From NCBI GenBank assembly GCA_023128035.1, contig JAGMES010000106.1:1-14896 (forward strand): DNA of 14,896 nucleotides. Reading direction: 5' to 3'. Shown here piece after piece: positions 6,809 through 14,805 of this stretch (the first letter of the stretch is position 1; each line of letters opens with the position of its first letter). Both the position numbers and the translations under genes were made by a program. The notes under the pieces were generated by a model. The model saw only the letters and a program-made list of their open reading frames with translations. It ran no database searches and had not been told where the DNA came from. The DNA is from Halanaerobiales bacterium (lineage in GTDB: Bacteria; Bacillota_F; Halanaerobiia; DY22613).

Positions 6809-7660
6809 CTATTTTCTTTCCTCAACTTTAGCTTCATCCCAAAATTTATCCAACTCCTGTAAAGTTAGATCCTCCATTCTATGACCAGTAGCCATTACTT
6901 TTTTCTCTATTTCCCGAAATCGTCTTCGAAATTTATTATTTGTTCCTCGCAAGGCCAGCTCACCATTAGAACCAGTAAACCGAGTAACATTTACCACAGC
7001 AAAAAGCAAATCACCAATCTCTTCTTGAATAGCATTTTGCTCATTTTCTTTTAAAGCAATGAGCAGTTCTTCTAATTCCTCTTTTATCTTAGTTAATGGT
7101 CCTTGAATATCATCCCAGTCAAACCCAACTTTAGCTGCTTTAGCTTGCAATTTCTGAGCTTCCATCAAAGCAGGTTGGTGCTTGTTAACCTGATCTAAAA
7201 GTGAACTCGTTTCAGTTATAATACCAGCCTCTTTCTTCTCTTGTGTTTTAATCTTCTCCCAATTTACCAACACTTGATCTGCATTTTCAACATTAATATC
7301 ACTAAAGACGTGGGGATGGCGGCGAACTAACTTATCACTAATACCTTTTGCTACATCTTCCATGCTAAAATGATCTTCTTCTTCAGCAATCTGAGCATGA
7401 AAAACTACCTGTAACAAAAGATCCCCTAATTCTTCTTTAATTCCTACAAGATTTTCTTTTTCTAATTGTTCCAAAACTTCATATGTTTCCTCCAGTAAAA
7501 ATGGCTTCAAACTAGCATGGGTTTGTTTTCGATCCCAAGGACAACCTTCTGGTTTCCTTAAACGGTTCATAATCTTAAGAAGTCGTGAAATTTGATATAA
7601 CTGGTTCTGTTCTTTCTCACTCAACTCATTCCAAAATTCCTCTTTAACTCTTTTTTCCAT
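6809..7660 (-). CDS. mazG: MazG nucleoside triphosphate pyrophosphohydrolase
   Basis: A 283-residue cytosolic enzyme that hydrolyses (d)NTPs to monophosphate and pyrophosphate, thought to clear aberrant nucleotides. It has two MazG repeats. The first carries GCPWD (39-43), EExxE (57-61) and ELGDL with Asp80; the second carries EELEE (194-198) and EEIGD (213-217). These acidic residues bind magnesium in the family. It lacks the N-terminal tetrapyrrole-methylase-like domain fused in Bacillus YabN, so it has the E. coli-like length. The start is ATG at 7660, preceded by AAGGAAGGAG at ideal spacing; an in-frame TTG nine codons upstream is less likely. It lies 30 nt after the flippase stop with no terminator between, so the two form one operon that ends at 6757-6793. 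Confidence 0.95.
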   Translation of the reverse strand: MEKRVKEEFWNELSEKEQNQLYQISRLLKIMNRLRKPEGCPWDRKQTHASLKPFLLEETYEVLEQLEKENLVGIKEELGDLLLQVVFHAQIAEEEDHFSMEDVAKGISDKLVRRHPHVFSDINVENADQVLVNWEKIKTQEKKEAGIITETSSLLDQVNKHQPALMEAQKLQAKAAKVGFDWDDIQGPLTKIKEELEELLIALKENEQNAIQEEIGDLLFAVVNVTRFTGSNGELALRGTNNKFRRRFREIEKKVMATGHRMEDLTLQELDKFWDEAKVEERK

Positions 7661-7690
7661 CTCTAATACTCCTTCCTTTACTGACAAACT

Positions 7691-9325
7691 CTATGACTTA
7701 AGTAATCTCATCCACTTCAATGGGCTGATCAAACGCCTCATCCCTGGTATTAAACTCAAATCTTCTTCTTTTATGACCCCGATCAAAAGAAGCAAAATAA
7801 AAAAGGCTATCATTCCAATAAATACAGAAATACTCATTGCCAAAAGATCAACTCCATAAGTTAAAAAAGATTTAAATATAATATACAGTCCGTGATAACT
7901 ATAGAAAACAATAACTCCCATTATTCCTGCAGCAAAAGCTGGTCCTAATAACATTTCCTTAAGCTTGATTGGGAAATGTACCGCTTTCCGTAAAGAAATT
8001 AAATTTAAAATTGCTGCTGTACCAAAGCCCATAACTGTACCAAATGCTGCTCCTTTAATTCCAAACTGAGGTATAGCAGTTAAAGTATAATTGATAAATG
8101 CATTCACAATGGCACCTATTAATAAATTTCTTGCTGGTATTTTAACTTTCCCTACACCCTGTAAGATTCCTGACGAACTCTGCTGTAGAGCAATAAAGAT
8201 AATTCCCCATGCCAATACACGCAAAGGTACTGCAGCTGTTGGAACATCAAAGATGATGCTGCACAAAGGTTCAGCTAAAATAAAAAGGCCCACTGCCGAA
8301 GGCAAACCAACCATTAAAGCATACCGTAAAGCTATGCTTGTCCGATGTTTAATAATCTCTGTTTGCCCTAGGGTAAAAGCAGTAGATATCGACGGAATTA
8401 AACTAATTTGCAAAGAAGTTGTGATTATCCCTGGAAAATGCACCAAAACTAAAGCCACTCCTGTAAGCTCTCCATATAATGCCGTCGCCTCTTGCACAGT
8501 AAAACCAATAACCTGAAGTCTTTGCGGAACAAAGATCAAATCAACCATACTCATCAATGGTACAACAAGTGCTCCAAAAGTTACAGGAATCGCATATGAA
8601 GCAATACGTTTCACTACCTCTAATACTGGTTCATTTGTCGAACTTCCTTGTTTTAGGTCTATTGCATAAGCAAGTGTACGCTCTTTCTTATCCTTAAAAT
8701 AAATCCAAATCAAAACCAGATACCCTACAATTGCTCCCGTAGTTGCACTAAAAGTTGCACCAGCAGCAGAAATTTCTATCCCATAAGGCAATAGAACATA
8801 AGCTAGTCCAAGCATTATAATCATTCTCGTAACCTGTTCTAATACCTGTGAATATGCAGTAGGTACCATATTCTGCATTCCCTGAAAGAAGCCACGATAT
8901 GACGCCATTATCGAAACAACAAAAATCGCTGGCGATATAGCAACCACCGTGTAATACCCTCTGGGATCAAGACCAAATATATCTACAAAAAGTCTAGCTC
9001 CTATAAAAAGAGCAATTGAGAAAAGTCCCCCAATCAACATACTTAATCTACGAGCTATTCTAAATGTTCTATAGGCATCCTGCCACTGACCCAAAGCGAT
9101 TTTTTCTGAAACCAGTTTTGCTAAAGCTACAGGTATTCCTGAAATAGAAATAACCAATAAAATAGTATAAATAGGATATGCCATCTGATATAATCCGACC
9201 CCTTCAGCACCAATCAATCTGGTAAGAGGAATTCGATAAATCAATCCAATAAATCTAGAAATAATACCCGCCACAGTTAAAACCGCAGCTCCTTTTACAA
9301 AATTTGTTTTTGCTTTTTCATTCAT
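7691..9325 (-). CDS. SpoVB/YabM-type polysaccharide (lipid-linked sugar) flippase, MOP superfamily
   Basis: A 544-residue integral membrane protein with about 14 hydrophobic segments, the normal topology of MOP-superfamily exporters. The N-terminal stretch (KGAAVLTVAGIISRFIGLIY, then YRIPLTRLIGAEGVGLYQMA) is typical of the SpoVB/YabM group, which acts in cortex or envelope polysaccharide assembly by moving lipid-linked precursors across the membrane. The place between spoVT and mazG matches yabM of Bacillus, so yabM is the better positional name; clostridial annotations often use spoVB. The ATG at 9325 has GGAGG four bases upstream. The start codon overlaps the stop of a 15-codon leader ORF (TAATG). 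The exact substrate cannot be told from sequence. Confidence 0.9.
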   Translation of the reverse strand: MNEKAKTNFVKGAAVLTVAGIISRFIGLIYRIPLTRLIGAEGVGLYQMAYPIYTILLVISISGIPVALAKLVSEKIALGQWQDAYRTFRIARRLSMLIGGLFSIALFIGARLFVDIFGLDPRGYYTVVAISPAIFVVSIMASYRGFFQGMQNMVPTAYSQVLEQVTRMIIMLGLAYVLLPYGIEISAAGATFSATTGAIVGYLVLIWIYFKDKKERTLAYAIDLKQGSSTNEPVLEVVKRIASYAIPVTFGALVVPLMSMVDLIFVPQRLQVIGFTVQEATALYGELTGVALVLVHFPGIITTSLQISLIPSISTAFTLGQTEIIKHRTSIALRYALMVGLPSAVGLFILAEPLCSIIFDVPTAAVPLRVLAWGIIFIALQQSSSGILQGVGKVKIPARNLLIGAIVNAFINYTLTAIPQFGIKGAAFGTVMGFGTAAILNLISLRKAVHFPIKLKEMLLGPAFAAGIMGVIVFYSYHGLYIIFKSFLTYGVDLLAMSISVFIGMIAFFILLLLIGVIKEEDLSLIPGMRRLISPLKWMRLLKS

Positions 9326-9372
9326 TATGCCTCCACTCCCACACTTACAATAGAATTATAACTATTATTCAC
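9325..9372 (-). CDS. Possible 15-codon leader ORF overlapping the flippase start
   Basis: GTG opens a frame of 15 codons (MNNSYNSIVSVGVEA if GTG is read as Met) whose TAA overlaps the flippase ATG as TAATG. AAAGGAGAAGG (9378-9388) precedes it at about 9 nt from GGAG, a better Shine-Dalgarno layout than most chance ORFs. It could couple translation to the flippase or be a leader peptide. It is too short for coding statistics, and a TATAAT inside it could instead be promoter sequence. Confidence 0.3.
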   Translation of the reverse strand: MNNSYNSIVSVGVEA

Positions 9373-9406
9373 TTCGACCTTCTCCTTTATTATCCTTCTA
9401 AAAGTC

Positions 9407-9430
9407 GAAATAATAACAAGTTATTATTTC
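9407..9430. promoter_or_regulatory. 24-bp perfect palindrome upstream of the flippase gene
   Basis: GAAATAATAAC, a 2-nt centre and the exact complement. The symmetry suits a dimeric DNA-binding protein better than an RNA hairpin, as the loop would be tight. No known operator was recognised. Confidence 0.45.
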
Positions 9431-9435
9431 TTAAG

Positions 9436-9509
9436 TTTAACGACTCCAGAAGAGGATTAAGCCCCTACCTATAAAGGAGGAGGACTTCCCCTTCTGAAAT
9501 GTCGTTAAA
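9436..9509 (-). other. 74-nt interrupted inverted repeat (structured leader, small RNA or MITE-like)
   Basis: The outer arms TTTAACGAC and GTCGTTAAA are perfect. Inward, AGAAG/CTTCT and further GC-rich pairs continue with G-U wobbles that form only in minus-strand RNA. The loop carries UCCUCCUCCUUU, complementary to Shine-Dalgarno sequences. The element is flanked by TAAG on both sides (9432-9435 and 9510-9513), as a small transposon-derived element might be. It lies between the spoVT terminator and the flippase gene. Confidence 0.45.
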
Positions 9510-9510
9510 T

Positions 9511-9538
9511 AAGAAAATCGAGCCCATCTGGACTCGAT
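9511..9538 (-). terminator. Rho-independent terminator after spoVT
   Basis: ATCGAG and CTCGAT arms, closing a short CC/GG extension, are followed on the minus strand by TTTTCTTATTT. It lies 37 nt past the spoVT stop codon. Confidence 0.75.
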
Positions 9539-9574
9539 ATCAGTTTTTATGATAATATTTTACCTATCAATTCA

Positions 9575-10135
9575 TTAGCTTTCCATCTGTTTTGCCAAAA
9601 AGCCTGCCGCTGTATTTGCTAGCTTAATTTCTAACTCTCCCATTTGAGTATCTAAATTCTTTGAACTAAGTACTACTAGACCAACTACTTGACCATCAGA
9701 AGTCATAATTGGAGACAGCACTGAAGAAGCAAATTTACAATTTTCCGTTTCGTTTTTACATTCTTCACAAAATACATGTGCTCCTGTCTCATCAATAATA
9801 GTAGTCTCTTTAGACTCCAACACAGTTTGAGCCTTTTCACTAATCGGTTTTTCTAAATATTCTTTTCGTGAGGTGCCAGCAACAGCAACTACAACGTCTT
9901 TATCTAGAACACAAGCTACATGATCGGTCACTTCTGCAAGGGAATCTGCATACTCCTGAGCAAACTGTGCGAGTTCACCAATTGGAGCATATTTTTTTAA
10001 GATTACTTCCCCTTCACGATCTACAAAAATCTCTAATGGTTCACCTTCACGTATTCGCATTGTACGTCGAATCTCTTTAGGGATAACAACTCTTCCAAGA
10101 TCATCAATTCTTCTTACAATACCAGTCGCTTTCAT
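9575..10135 (-). CDS. spoVT: Stage V sporulation protein T, AbrB-type regulator
   Basis: A 186-residue DNA-binding regulator that, in Bacillus, modulates sigma-G-dependent genes in the forespore. Residues 1-47 form the AbrB swapped-hairpin domain (MKATGIVRRIDDLGRVVIPK, then EIRRTMRIREG), and residues 55-180 form a GAF-like domain ending TAAGFLAKQME. The length is close to the Bacillus protein (about 178). The ATG at 10135 is fixed by the conserved N-terminus, although the best ribosome site is 53 nt upstream and only TTAGGTGA lies nearer. The GAF-like domain has a cysteine set, C123-x2-C126-x6-C133. It stands alone between its own sigma-G-type promoter and a terminator. It follows mfd as in Bacillus. 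Confidence 0.97.
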   Translation of the reverse strand: MKATGIVRRIDDLGRVVIPKEIRRTMRIREGEPLEIFVDREGEVILKKYAPIGELAQFAQEYADSLAEVTDHVACVLDKDVVVAVAGTSRKEYLEKPISEKAQTVLESKETTIIDETGAHVFCEECKNETENCKFASSVLSPIMTSDGQVVGLVVLSSKNLDTQMGELEIKLANTAAGFLAKQMES

Positions 10136-10187
10136 AACGTTTCTGGCAGCAAGTTCACCTAAGTCAGGCTACATTGACAACCAGGCT

Positions 10188-10198
10188 TCACCTCCTTT
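10188..10198 (-). promoter_or_regulatory. spoVT: Misplaced strong ribosome site upstream of spoVT
   Basis: AAAGGAGGTGA matches the 16S anti-Shine-Dalgarno fully but lies 53 nt before the spoVT ATG. It is well placed for a TTG at 10180, which opens TTG-TCA-ATG-TAG in the same frame as spoVT. Initiation there gives a 3-codon peptide, with spoVT reached only by reinitiation or by the weak nearer site. Confidence 0.6.
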
Positions 10199-10223
10199 AG
10201 ATTTTGAATGCTGCTTCTACTGT

Positions 10224-10253
10224 TAGTATATAACATTGTAGCTAATTTTATTC
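10224..10253 (-). promoter_or_regulatory. spoVT: Sigma-G-type promoter of spoVT
   Basis: GAATA, an 18-nt spacer and TATACTA on the minus strand compare with the sigma-G pattern GHATR-N18-CATWHTA, with one deviation (T for C at the first -10 base). Transcription would start near 10217. This fits the known forespore expression of spoVT. Confidence 0.7.
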
Positions 10254-10318
10254 TGATCCAACCATCTGAAAGGTGAAAAGATAATCTTTCTCCATCTACT
10301 GTAAAACTAGTTTATCCT

Positions 10319-13300
10319 CTAATCTTGTAAACTATTCTCATGATCTTTTTTATCACCCAGCAAAAAAGTAATAATTTTATTCAATAATTTCATCAGTCGA
10401 TCATCACTCAGATCTGCTTTTCGAACGATAATAGAAGGTTTCTCTGCATTACGTACTTTTATCTGGTGTCGAAATCTTCTTACTAATTCCATAATTCGTT
10501 CAGGATCTAATTTATCACTATTACGAAATTGAATAGTAACCTGTTCATTTTTAGATTTAATCTCCTCGATATTTAATTTTTGAGCAAGAAATTTCAACCC
10601 AGAAATTTGAACTAAATTATCTACAGCTTGAGGTAAATCTCCAAACCGATCAATCAACTCATCAATTAATTCTTCCATGTCATCTATATTTTTAATATCA
10701 GCAATTTTCTTATAAATCTCAATCTTCTGTCTTGAATCAGGAATATATTCTTCTGGAATATATGCATCTAGTTTTATCTCTATAGAAGGTAAATGACTAT
10801 CCTCCAATACTTTTCCTTGAAGTTGACGAATCGACTCATCTAATAGCTTGCAATATAATGAAAATCCAATCGAAGCAATATGACCATGCTGTTCAGCACC
10901 CAAAAGATTCCCTGCTCCCCTAATCTCTAAATCCCGCATAGCAATTTTAAAACCAGATCCTAAGTTGGTAAATTCTTTAATTGCACGTAAGCGTTTCTCA
11001 GCAATCTCAGAAAGCATCTTACCCCGGCGATATAAAAGATAAGCATAAGCAACTCGATTAGATCGACCTACACGCCCCCTAAGTTGATATAATTGAGAAA
11101 GCCCCATTCGATCCGCATCATTGATAATAATCGTATTTACATTAGGAATGTCCAATCCTGTTTCAATAATTGTTGTACAAACTAATACATTATATTCTCC
11201 ATTCAAAAAACCCACCATCAACTCTTCCAAACGGTGTTCATTCATTTGACCATGACCCACTGCAATTCTTGCATCAGGTACTAAACGTTTTATCTTTGAA
11301 GCAATTTCATCTATATCAGCCACACGATTATGAACAAAATAAACTTGACCATTTCGATTTAACTCTCTCGTAACAGCATCCCTAATCAACTCTTCGTTAT
11401 ATTCACGCACATATGTTCTTATAGGATAACGATCCTCCGGCGGTGTCTCAATAACACTCATATCACGCACACCAACCAACGCCATGTGTAATGTTCTGGG
11501 AATCGGTGTTGCTGTAAGAGTAAGTACATCAACATTTTTCTTTAATTCTTTCAGGCGTTCTTTATGAGTTACACCAAAACGTTGCTCTTCATCTACAATA
11601 ACAAGACCTAAGTCATGAAAAACAATATCACGAGAAAGAAGTCGGTGAGTACCAATAATTACATCCACTCCACCTAGAGCTAATAACTCCATAATTCTTT
11701 TTTGCTCTTTTGGAGAACGAAAACGACTAATCATCTCTACATTAACAGGAAAATCTTCAAACCTTTCCTTAAAAGTAGTATAATGTTGTTGTGCTAAAAT
11801 AGTCGTAGGCACCAAAATAGCTACTTGTTTTCCATCCTGTACAGCTTTAAAAGCAGCTCGAATTGCAACTTCCGTTTTACCATAGCCTACATCTCCACAA
11901 AGTAGCCGATCCATAGGCTGTAAATCTTCCATATCTTTCTTAACCTCTACAATACTCCGGTATTGATCAGGAGTCTCTTCAAAAGGAAACGCGTCTTCAA
12001 ACTCTTTCTGCCAAGGGGTATCGTAAGAAAAAGAATAGCCTTTAATCAATTCTCTTTCAGCATATAGTTTTAATAGATCTACTGCAATCTCCTGAACTGA
12101 TTCTTTAATTTTCTTTTTAATTCGATTCCATTCATTGCCGCCTAATTTATTTAATTTTGGTGGTTGATTCTCAGCACCAACATACTTTTGAATTAGATTA
12201 ACCTGATGAGTAGGGACATATAGCTTATCTTCACCAAAATATTTTATGACAAGATAATCTTGATGATTATTTTGAATCTCCAAAGTTTTTACTCCAAGAT
12301 ACTTACCTACACCATGATTCTCATGGACCACATAATCACCAATCTCTAATTCTTCAAAAGATTTAATTCGAATTCCTTCATTGAATTCCTTAATCTTTCG
12401 TTTCTTCTTCTTCTGGCGACCAAAAATCTCCATCTCTGTATAAAGAACAAAATTTAATTCCTCAAAAACAAATCCTTTTATTAACTCTCCTTTGGTAATA
12501 AATACTTTACCCCTTTTCAATTCGCCCTTTATTTCCGGTATATAAACCGCAGGAATATCTTCTTCCTGCATATATTCTTCCAACCGTTTACATTTGCTTT
12601 CATTACTTAAAGTTAGCAAAACACTGTATCTACCTTCCAATCGTTCCTTGAGAGCTTGAATAAGTAAATCAATCTTACCATGAAAGGATTCAATATCTTT
12701 AGCATTAAATTCAATTTCTAAATCTGGATTCATCCACTCAAGTGAATATGAACGATAATCGATCATCAACAAGGATGTATCATGAATTTCCCAAAGTATT
12801 CTTGAAAATTCAGTAAACAATTGAGTATAAGAAGGTAAAATAATTCCTTGTTCCATCAAGGAAACCTCTGTTTCTTGAATCTCCTTCATGTAATGCTCTG
12901 CCCTGCTTTGAGTGCGTTCAGGGCTATCAATTACAACCATCTTTGAATGAAAAAATTCTAAAATGGTACCCATTTCCGTATTTAGATAAGGAAGGTACTG
13001 GTCAATTCCTTCAAACCGAATTCCTTCAGATAGACGTTCTGCATCTTCGTTAATTTTTCTTTTCAAAGAAATATATTCTTCATTTTTTTCTGCTTTGCGT
13101 AAAGATTTTAGCAAATCATCTGCATCTTTACGAATCTCTTTTGCAGCTTTTTGACCAATCTTTTGGTCAAAAATAATTTCATCAGCTGGAACAATTACTA
13201 CCCGCTCTAAATCTCGAATAGAACGCTGAGTAACTAAGTCAAATTCTTTCAGTGAATCTATTTCTTCACCAAAAAGGTCAATCCGAATAGGATGAATCCT

Positions 13301-13861
13301 GGTCATCGGAAAAATATCAATAATTCCACCACGAATGCTAAACTGTCCTTTAGCATCTACCATACCCACACGCTCATAACCCATCCGAACGAGCGTATTC
13401 GTTATCTGATTTAAATCCACCTCAGAACCCCAACTTAATTCAAATGAACATTCCTTAAAATATTGCAAGGAAATCCCTTGTCTTAGCAAAGCCTGAGCAG
13501 TAGTAACTACAATTTTCTTTTCTGAATTAAATAGTATATCTTCTAATACCTGTAGACGCTGGATTTTCAAACTGAGGTCATTAACTAATCTTTCGTGAGG
13601 TAATATTTCTAATTCTGGAAACAAAAGTACTTTCCCTTCATTAAGATAGCGTATCAAATTCTCATAAATAGCTATTGCTTCCTGAATGTCGTGAGTAATA
13701 ATTAACAGATGTTGATCGCTTTGTTCAAACAAATTTGATATAAAAAAGTGTCGTTGTGAATCAGCCAACCCAGAAATATAAACCTTCTTTCCAGATAATA
13801 AAGTATCTCTTATATTTTGATAATTTTTACTTTGATGCAAAATCTTTGTTAATCCATTCAC
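10319..13861 (-). CDS. mfd: Transcription-repair coupling factor
   Basis: An 1180-residue ATP-dependent translocase that removes RNA polymerase stalled at DNA damage and recruits UvrA. The N-terminal UvrB-like region spans about 1-350 ([14 protein letters not shown] at 172-185). The RNA-polymerase-interacting domain is at about 500-565 ([17 protein letters not shown]). The helicase core is about 600-960, with Walker A GDVGYGKT (Lys662), DEEQ (757-760), TATPIPRT (783-790) and QLRGRVGRS (926-934). The C-terminal regulatory domain is about 1030-1150. The length matches the family (about 1150-1180). The start is GTG at 13861, with AAAGGA eight to nine bases upstream; the nearby ATG is out of frame. 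It follows fin as in Bacillus, separated by a hairpin that may terminate or attenuate. Confidence 0.98.
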   Translation of the reverse strand: MNGLTKILHQSKNYQNIRDTLLSGKKVYISGLADSQRHFFISNLFEQSDQHLLIITHDIQEAIAIYENLIRYLNEGKVLLFPELEILPHERLVNDLSLKIQRLQVLEDILFNSEKKIVVTTAQALLRQGISLQYFKECSFELSWGSEVDLNQITNTLVRMGYERVGMVDAKGQFSIRGGIIDIFPMTRIHPIRIDLFGEEIDSLKEFDLVTQRSIRDLERVVIVPADEIIFDQKIGQKAAKEIRKDADDLLKSLRKAEKNEEYISLKRKINEDAERLSEGIRFEGIDQYLPYLNTEMGTILEFFHSKMVVIDSPERTQSRAEHYMKEIQETEVSLMEQGIILPSYTQLFTEFSRILWEIHDTSLLMIDYRSYSLEWMNPDLEIEFNAKDIESFHGKIDLLIQALKERLEGRYSVLLTLSNESKCKRLEEYMQEEDIPAVYIPEIKGELKRGKVFITKGELIKGFVFEELNFVLYTEMEIFGRQKKKKRKIKEFNEGIRIKSFEELEIGDYVVHENHGVGKYLGVKTLEIQNNHQDYLVIKYFGEDKLYVPTHQVNLIQKYVGAENQPPKLNKLGGNEWNRIKKKIKESVQEIAVDLLKLYAERELIKGYSFSYDTPWQKEFEDAFPFEETPDQYRSIVEVKKDMEDLQPMDRLLCGDVGYGKTEVAIRAAFKAVQDGKQVAILVPTTILAQQHYTTFKERFEDFPVNVEMISRFRSPKEQKRIMELLALGGVDVIIGTHRLLSRDIVFHDLGLVIVDEEQRFGVTHKERLKELKKNVDVLTLTATPIPRTLHMALVGVRDMSVIETPPEDRYPIRTYVREYNEELIRDAVTRELNRNGQVYFVHNRVADIDEIASKIKRLVPDARIAVGHGQMNEHRLEELMVGFLNGEYNVLVCTTIIETGLDIPNVNTIIINDADRMGLSQLYQLRGRVGRSNRVAYAYLLYRRGKMLSEIAEKRLRAIKEFTNLGSGFKIAMRDLEIRGAGNLLGAEQHGHIASIGFSLYCKLLDESIRQLQGKVLEDSHLPSIEIKLDAYIPEEYIPDSRQKIEIYKKIADIKNIDDMEELIDELIDRFGDLPQAVDNLVQISGLKFLAQKLNIEEIKSKNEQVTIQFRNSDKLDPERIMELVRRFRHQIKVRNAEKPSIIVRKADLSDDRLMKLLNKIITFLLGDKKDHENSLQD

Positions 13862-13887
13862 AATATTCGTCCTTTCTTAACACGAAA

Positions 13888-13920
13888 AGGCCTTATCCAA
13901 TAATAACGGATCTAAGGCCT
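13888..13920 (-). terminator. Hairpin between fin and mfd
   Basis: AGGCCTTA and TAAGGCCT are perfect arms with an inner TCC/GGA extension and an AT-rich loop. On the minus strand only TTTTC follows, so it is a weak terminator or partial attenuator. The mfd ribosome site begins 14 nt downstream. Confidence 0.6.
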
Positions 13921-13945
13921 GAATCGTCTTTATGCTTTTTTTACA

Positions 13946-14215
13946 TCAATGCATTCGAGGTGGGTCATAGTCAGAGTAAAGTCTAGTCTTATGATTAGGT
14001 TCCAAATTATCTCCCAAAAGATTATTCAATTCATGGTAACAATTATCACAGACACTTCCAACATATAAAATATCCCCAGACTTATTCCACTTAATTATAT
14101 CCTTTTTCTCTTCTTCCGTCAAGATATCAAAACCCAGCTTTTTTTCATCCATTTTATTTACACTAAGTTCATCTATAAAATCACCACAATTGTGACAATA
14201 ATATAAAAGTTTCAT
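13946..14215 (-). CDS. fin: Anti-sigma-F factor Fin
   Basis: An 89-residue protein matching Fin (Bacillus YabK), which binds RNA polymerase and helps switch forespore transcription from sigma-F to sigma-G. Evidence includes the N-terminus YYCHNCG, the LGFDILTEEEKKDI segment, and paired zinc-binding cysteines C7-x2-C10 and C56-x2-C59 at the family's spacing. A C-terminal tail of about 20 residues is longer than in Bacillus. Its place directly before mfd is the Bacillus order. The ATG at 14215 overlaps the stop of the membrane protein gene (ATGA), and AAAGGAGGAG, encoded in that gene's last codons, is its ribosome site, so the two are translated together. Confidence 0.9.
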   Translation of the reverse strand: MKLLYYCHNCGDFIDELSVNKMDEKKLGFDILTEEEKKDIIKWNKSGDILYVGSVCDNCYHELNNLLGDNLEPNHKTRLYSDYDPPRMH

Positions 14216-14598
14216 CTTTTCTCCTCCTTTGGTTGAATAATAAAGCTATTTCCCAAATAGTGTATTAAAATAGCCCCCACCAGTCCATACGCTATATTTC
14301 CCATGAATTTGCCAAGTAAAATTGTCACCAAACCAAAGCCAGTATGCCAGATCAAACTGAGTAAACCTGCACTAATTCCAAGCCTCGAAGTTTTTAAATC
14401 ATAAATCCCTTCAATCAAACCAAAGATCACATGAACAGGTAAAATAGCTGTCCTCAAATAAACTGCCAAACCTGTTTTTAGTGTTTCCTCTAAAATCGGG
14501 GTGACAAAAATAATGGTTCCCTCACCAAATTTCATCACTAGAAACCTATTTAAAAAATATGCAATAAATGCTGCAAGCAGTGCTGCTAAGAGATACAT
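14212..14598 (-). CDS. Small PrsW/CPBP-like membrane protein coupled to fin
   Basis: A membrane protein of 128 residues (130 if the ATG at 14604 is used; numbering below uses that form). It has four to five hydrophobic segments and a charged C-terminus. Its motifs follow the PrsW-type intramembrane protease pattern: EETLK (E39, E40, K43), FGLIEG (E65), HTGFG (H87) and HYLGN (H115, N119). PrsW of Bacillus cleaves an anti-sigma factor and is about 220 residues, so this is a minimal form and activity is unproven. The start at 14598 has AGAGG seven bases upstream; at 14604 the site is too close. The stop overlaps fin by ATGA. A sigma-F/G-like promoter lies just upstream, which suggests forespore expression. 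Confidence 0.75.
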   Translation of the reverse strand: MYLLAALLAAFIAYFLNRFLVMKFGEGTIIFVTPILEETLKTGLAVYLRTAILPVHVIFGLIEGIYDLKTSRLGISAGLLSLIWHTGFGLVTILLGKFMGNIAYGLVGAILIHYLGNSFIIQPKEEKR

Positions 14599-14625
14599 CC
14601 TCATTCCTCTCTTTCTCGTTCACTA

Positions 14626-14655
14626 TATTGTTTATCGAACGAAGAGATTTTATAC
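14626..14655 (-). promoter_or_regulatory. Possible sigma-F/sigma-G promoter of the membrane protein-fin operon
   Basis: GTATA, an 18-nt spacer and AACAATA on the minus strand match the sigma-G -35 (GHATR) fully and five of seven -10 positions (CATWHTA). The leader would be about 20 nt. Bacillus fin is transcribed by sigma-F and sigma-G, which supports the reading. The -10 match is only moderate. Confidence 0.4.
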
Positions 14656-14663
14656 ACTTTAAA

Positions 14664-14692
14664 ATTTGTTCTCCCTTTGAAGGAGAACAAAT
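14664..14692. terminator. Hairpin between the IS end and the membrane protein operon
   Basis: Perfect 11-bp arms (ATTTGTTCTCC and complement) surround a 7-nt loop. The minus strand continues TTTTAAAG, so this was probably the terminator of the gene that stood upstream before the insertion element arrived. Confidence 0.55.
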
Positions 14693-14748
14693 AAAAACCT
14701 ACCTCATAATATAATGTACCCTATAGAGTGGACAGTTTAAAAAAAGTC

Positions 14749-14767
14749 TACCCTTTAGGGTATTTTT
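14749..14767 (+). terminator. Hairpin inside the IS left end
   Basis: TACCC, loop TTTA, GGGTA, then five T on the plus strand. It is placed to stop outside transcription from entering the transposase gene, as in many insertion sequences. Confidence 0.55.
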
Positions 14768-14805
14768 ATGTATAATTAAATATAAGAGAATTGGGGGAAT
14801 GACAA

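Noticed and set aside
7661..7687. TTG start nine codons upstream for mazG
   Set aside because: AAGGAAGGAG lies inside this extension and is ideally spaced for the ATG at 7660.
8091..8516. Plus-strand 141-codon open frame inside the flippase gene
   Set aside because: It is antisense to a clear membrane protein, lacks a ribosome site and matches no family; other plus-strand frames within the proteases, spoVT and mfd are rejected for the same reason.
9361..9400. Sigma-H-like half sites GAAGGATAA and AGTGAATAA upstream of the flippase gene
   Set aside because: Both boxes match well, but the spacer is 16 nt instead of 11-12.
9499..9552. Plus-strand 17-codon ORF after AAAGGAGGAGG
   Set aside because: The ribosome-like site is about 15 nt from the ATG and is part of the hairpin arm and loop; the ORF runs through the spoVT terminator.
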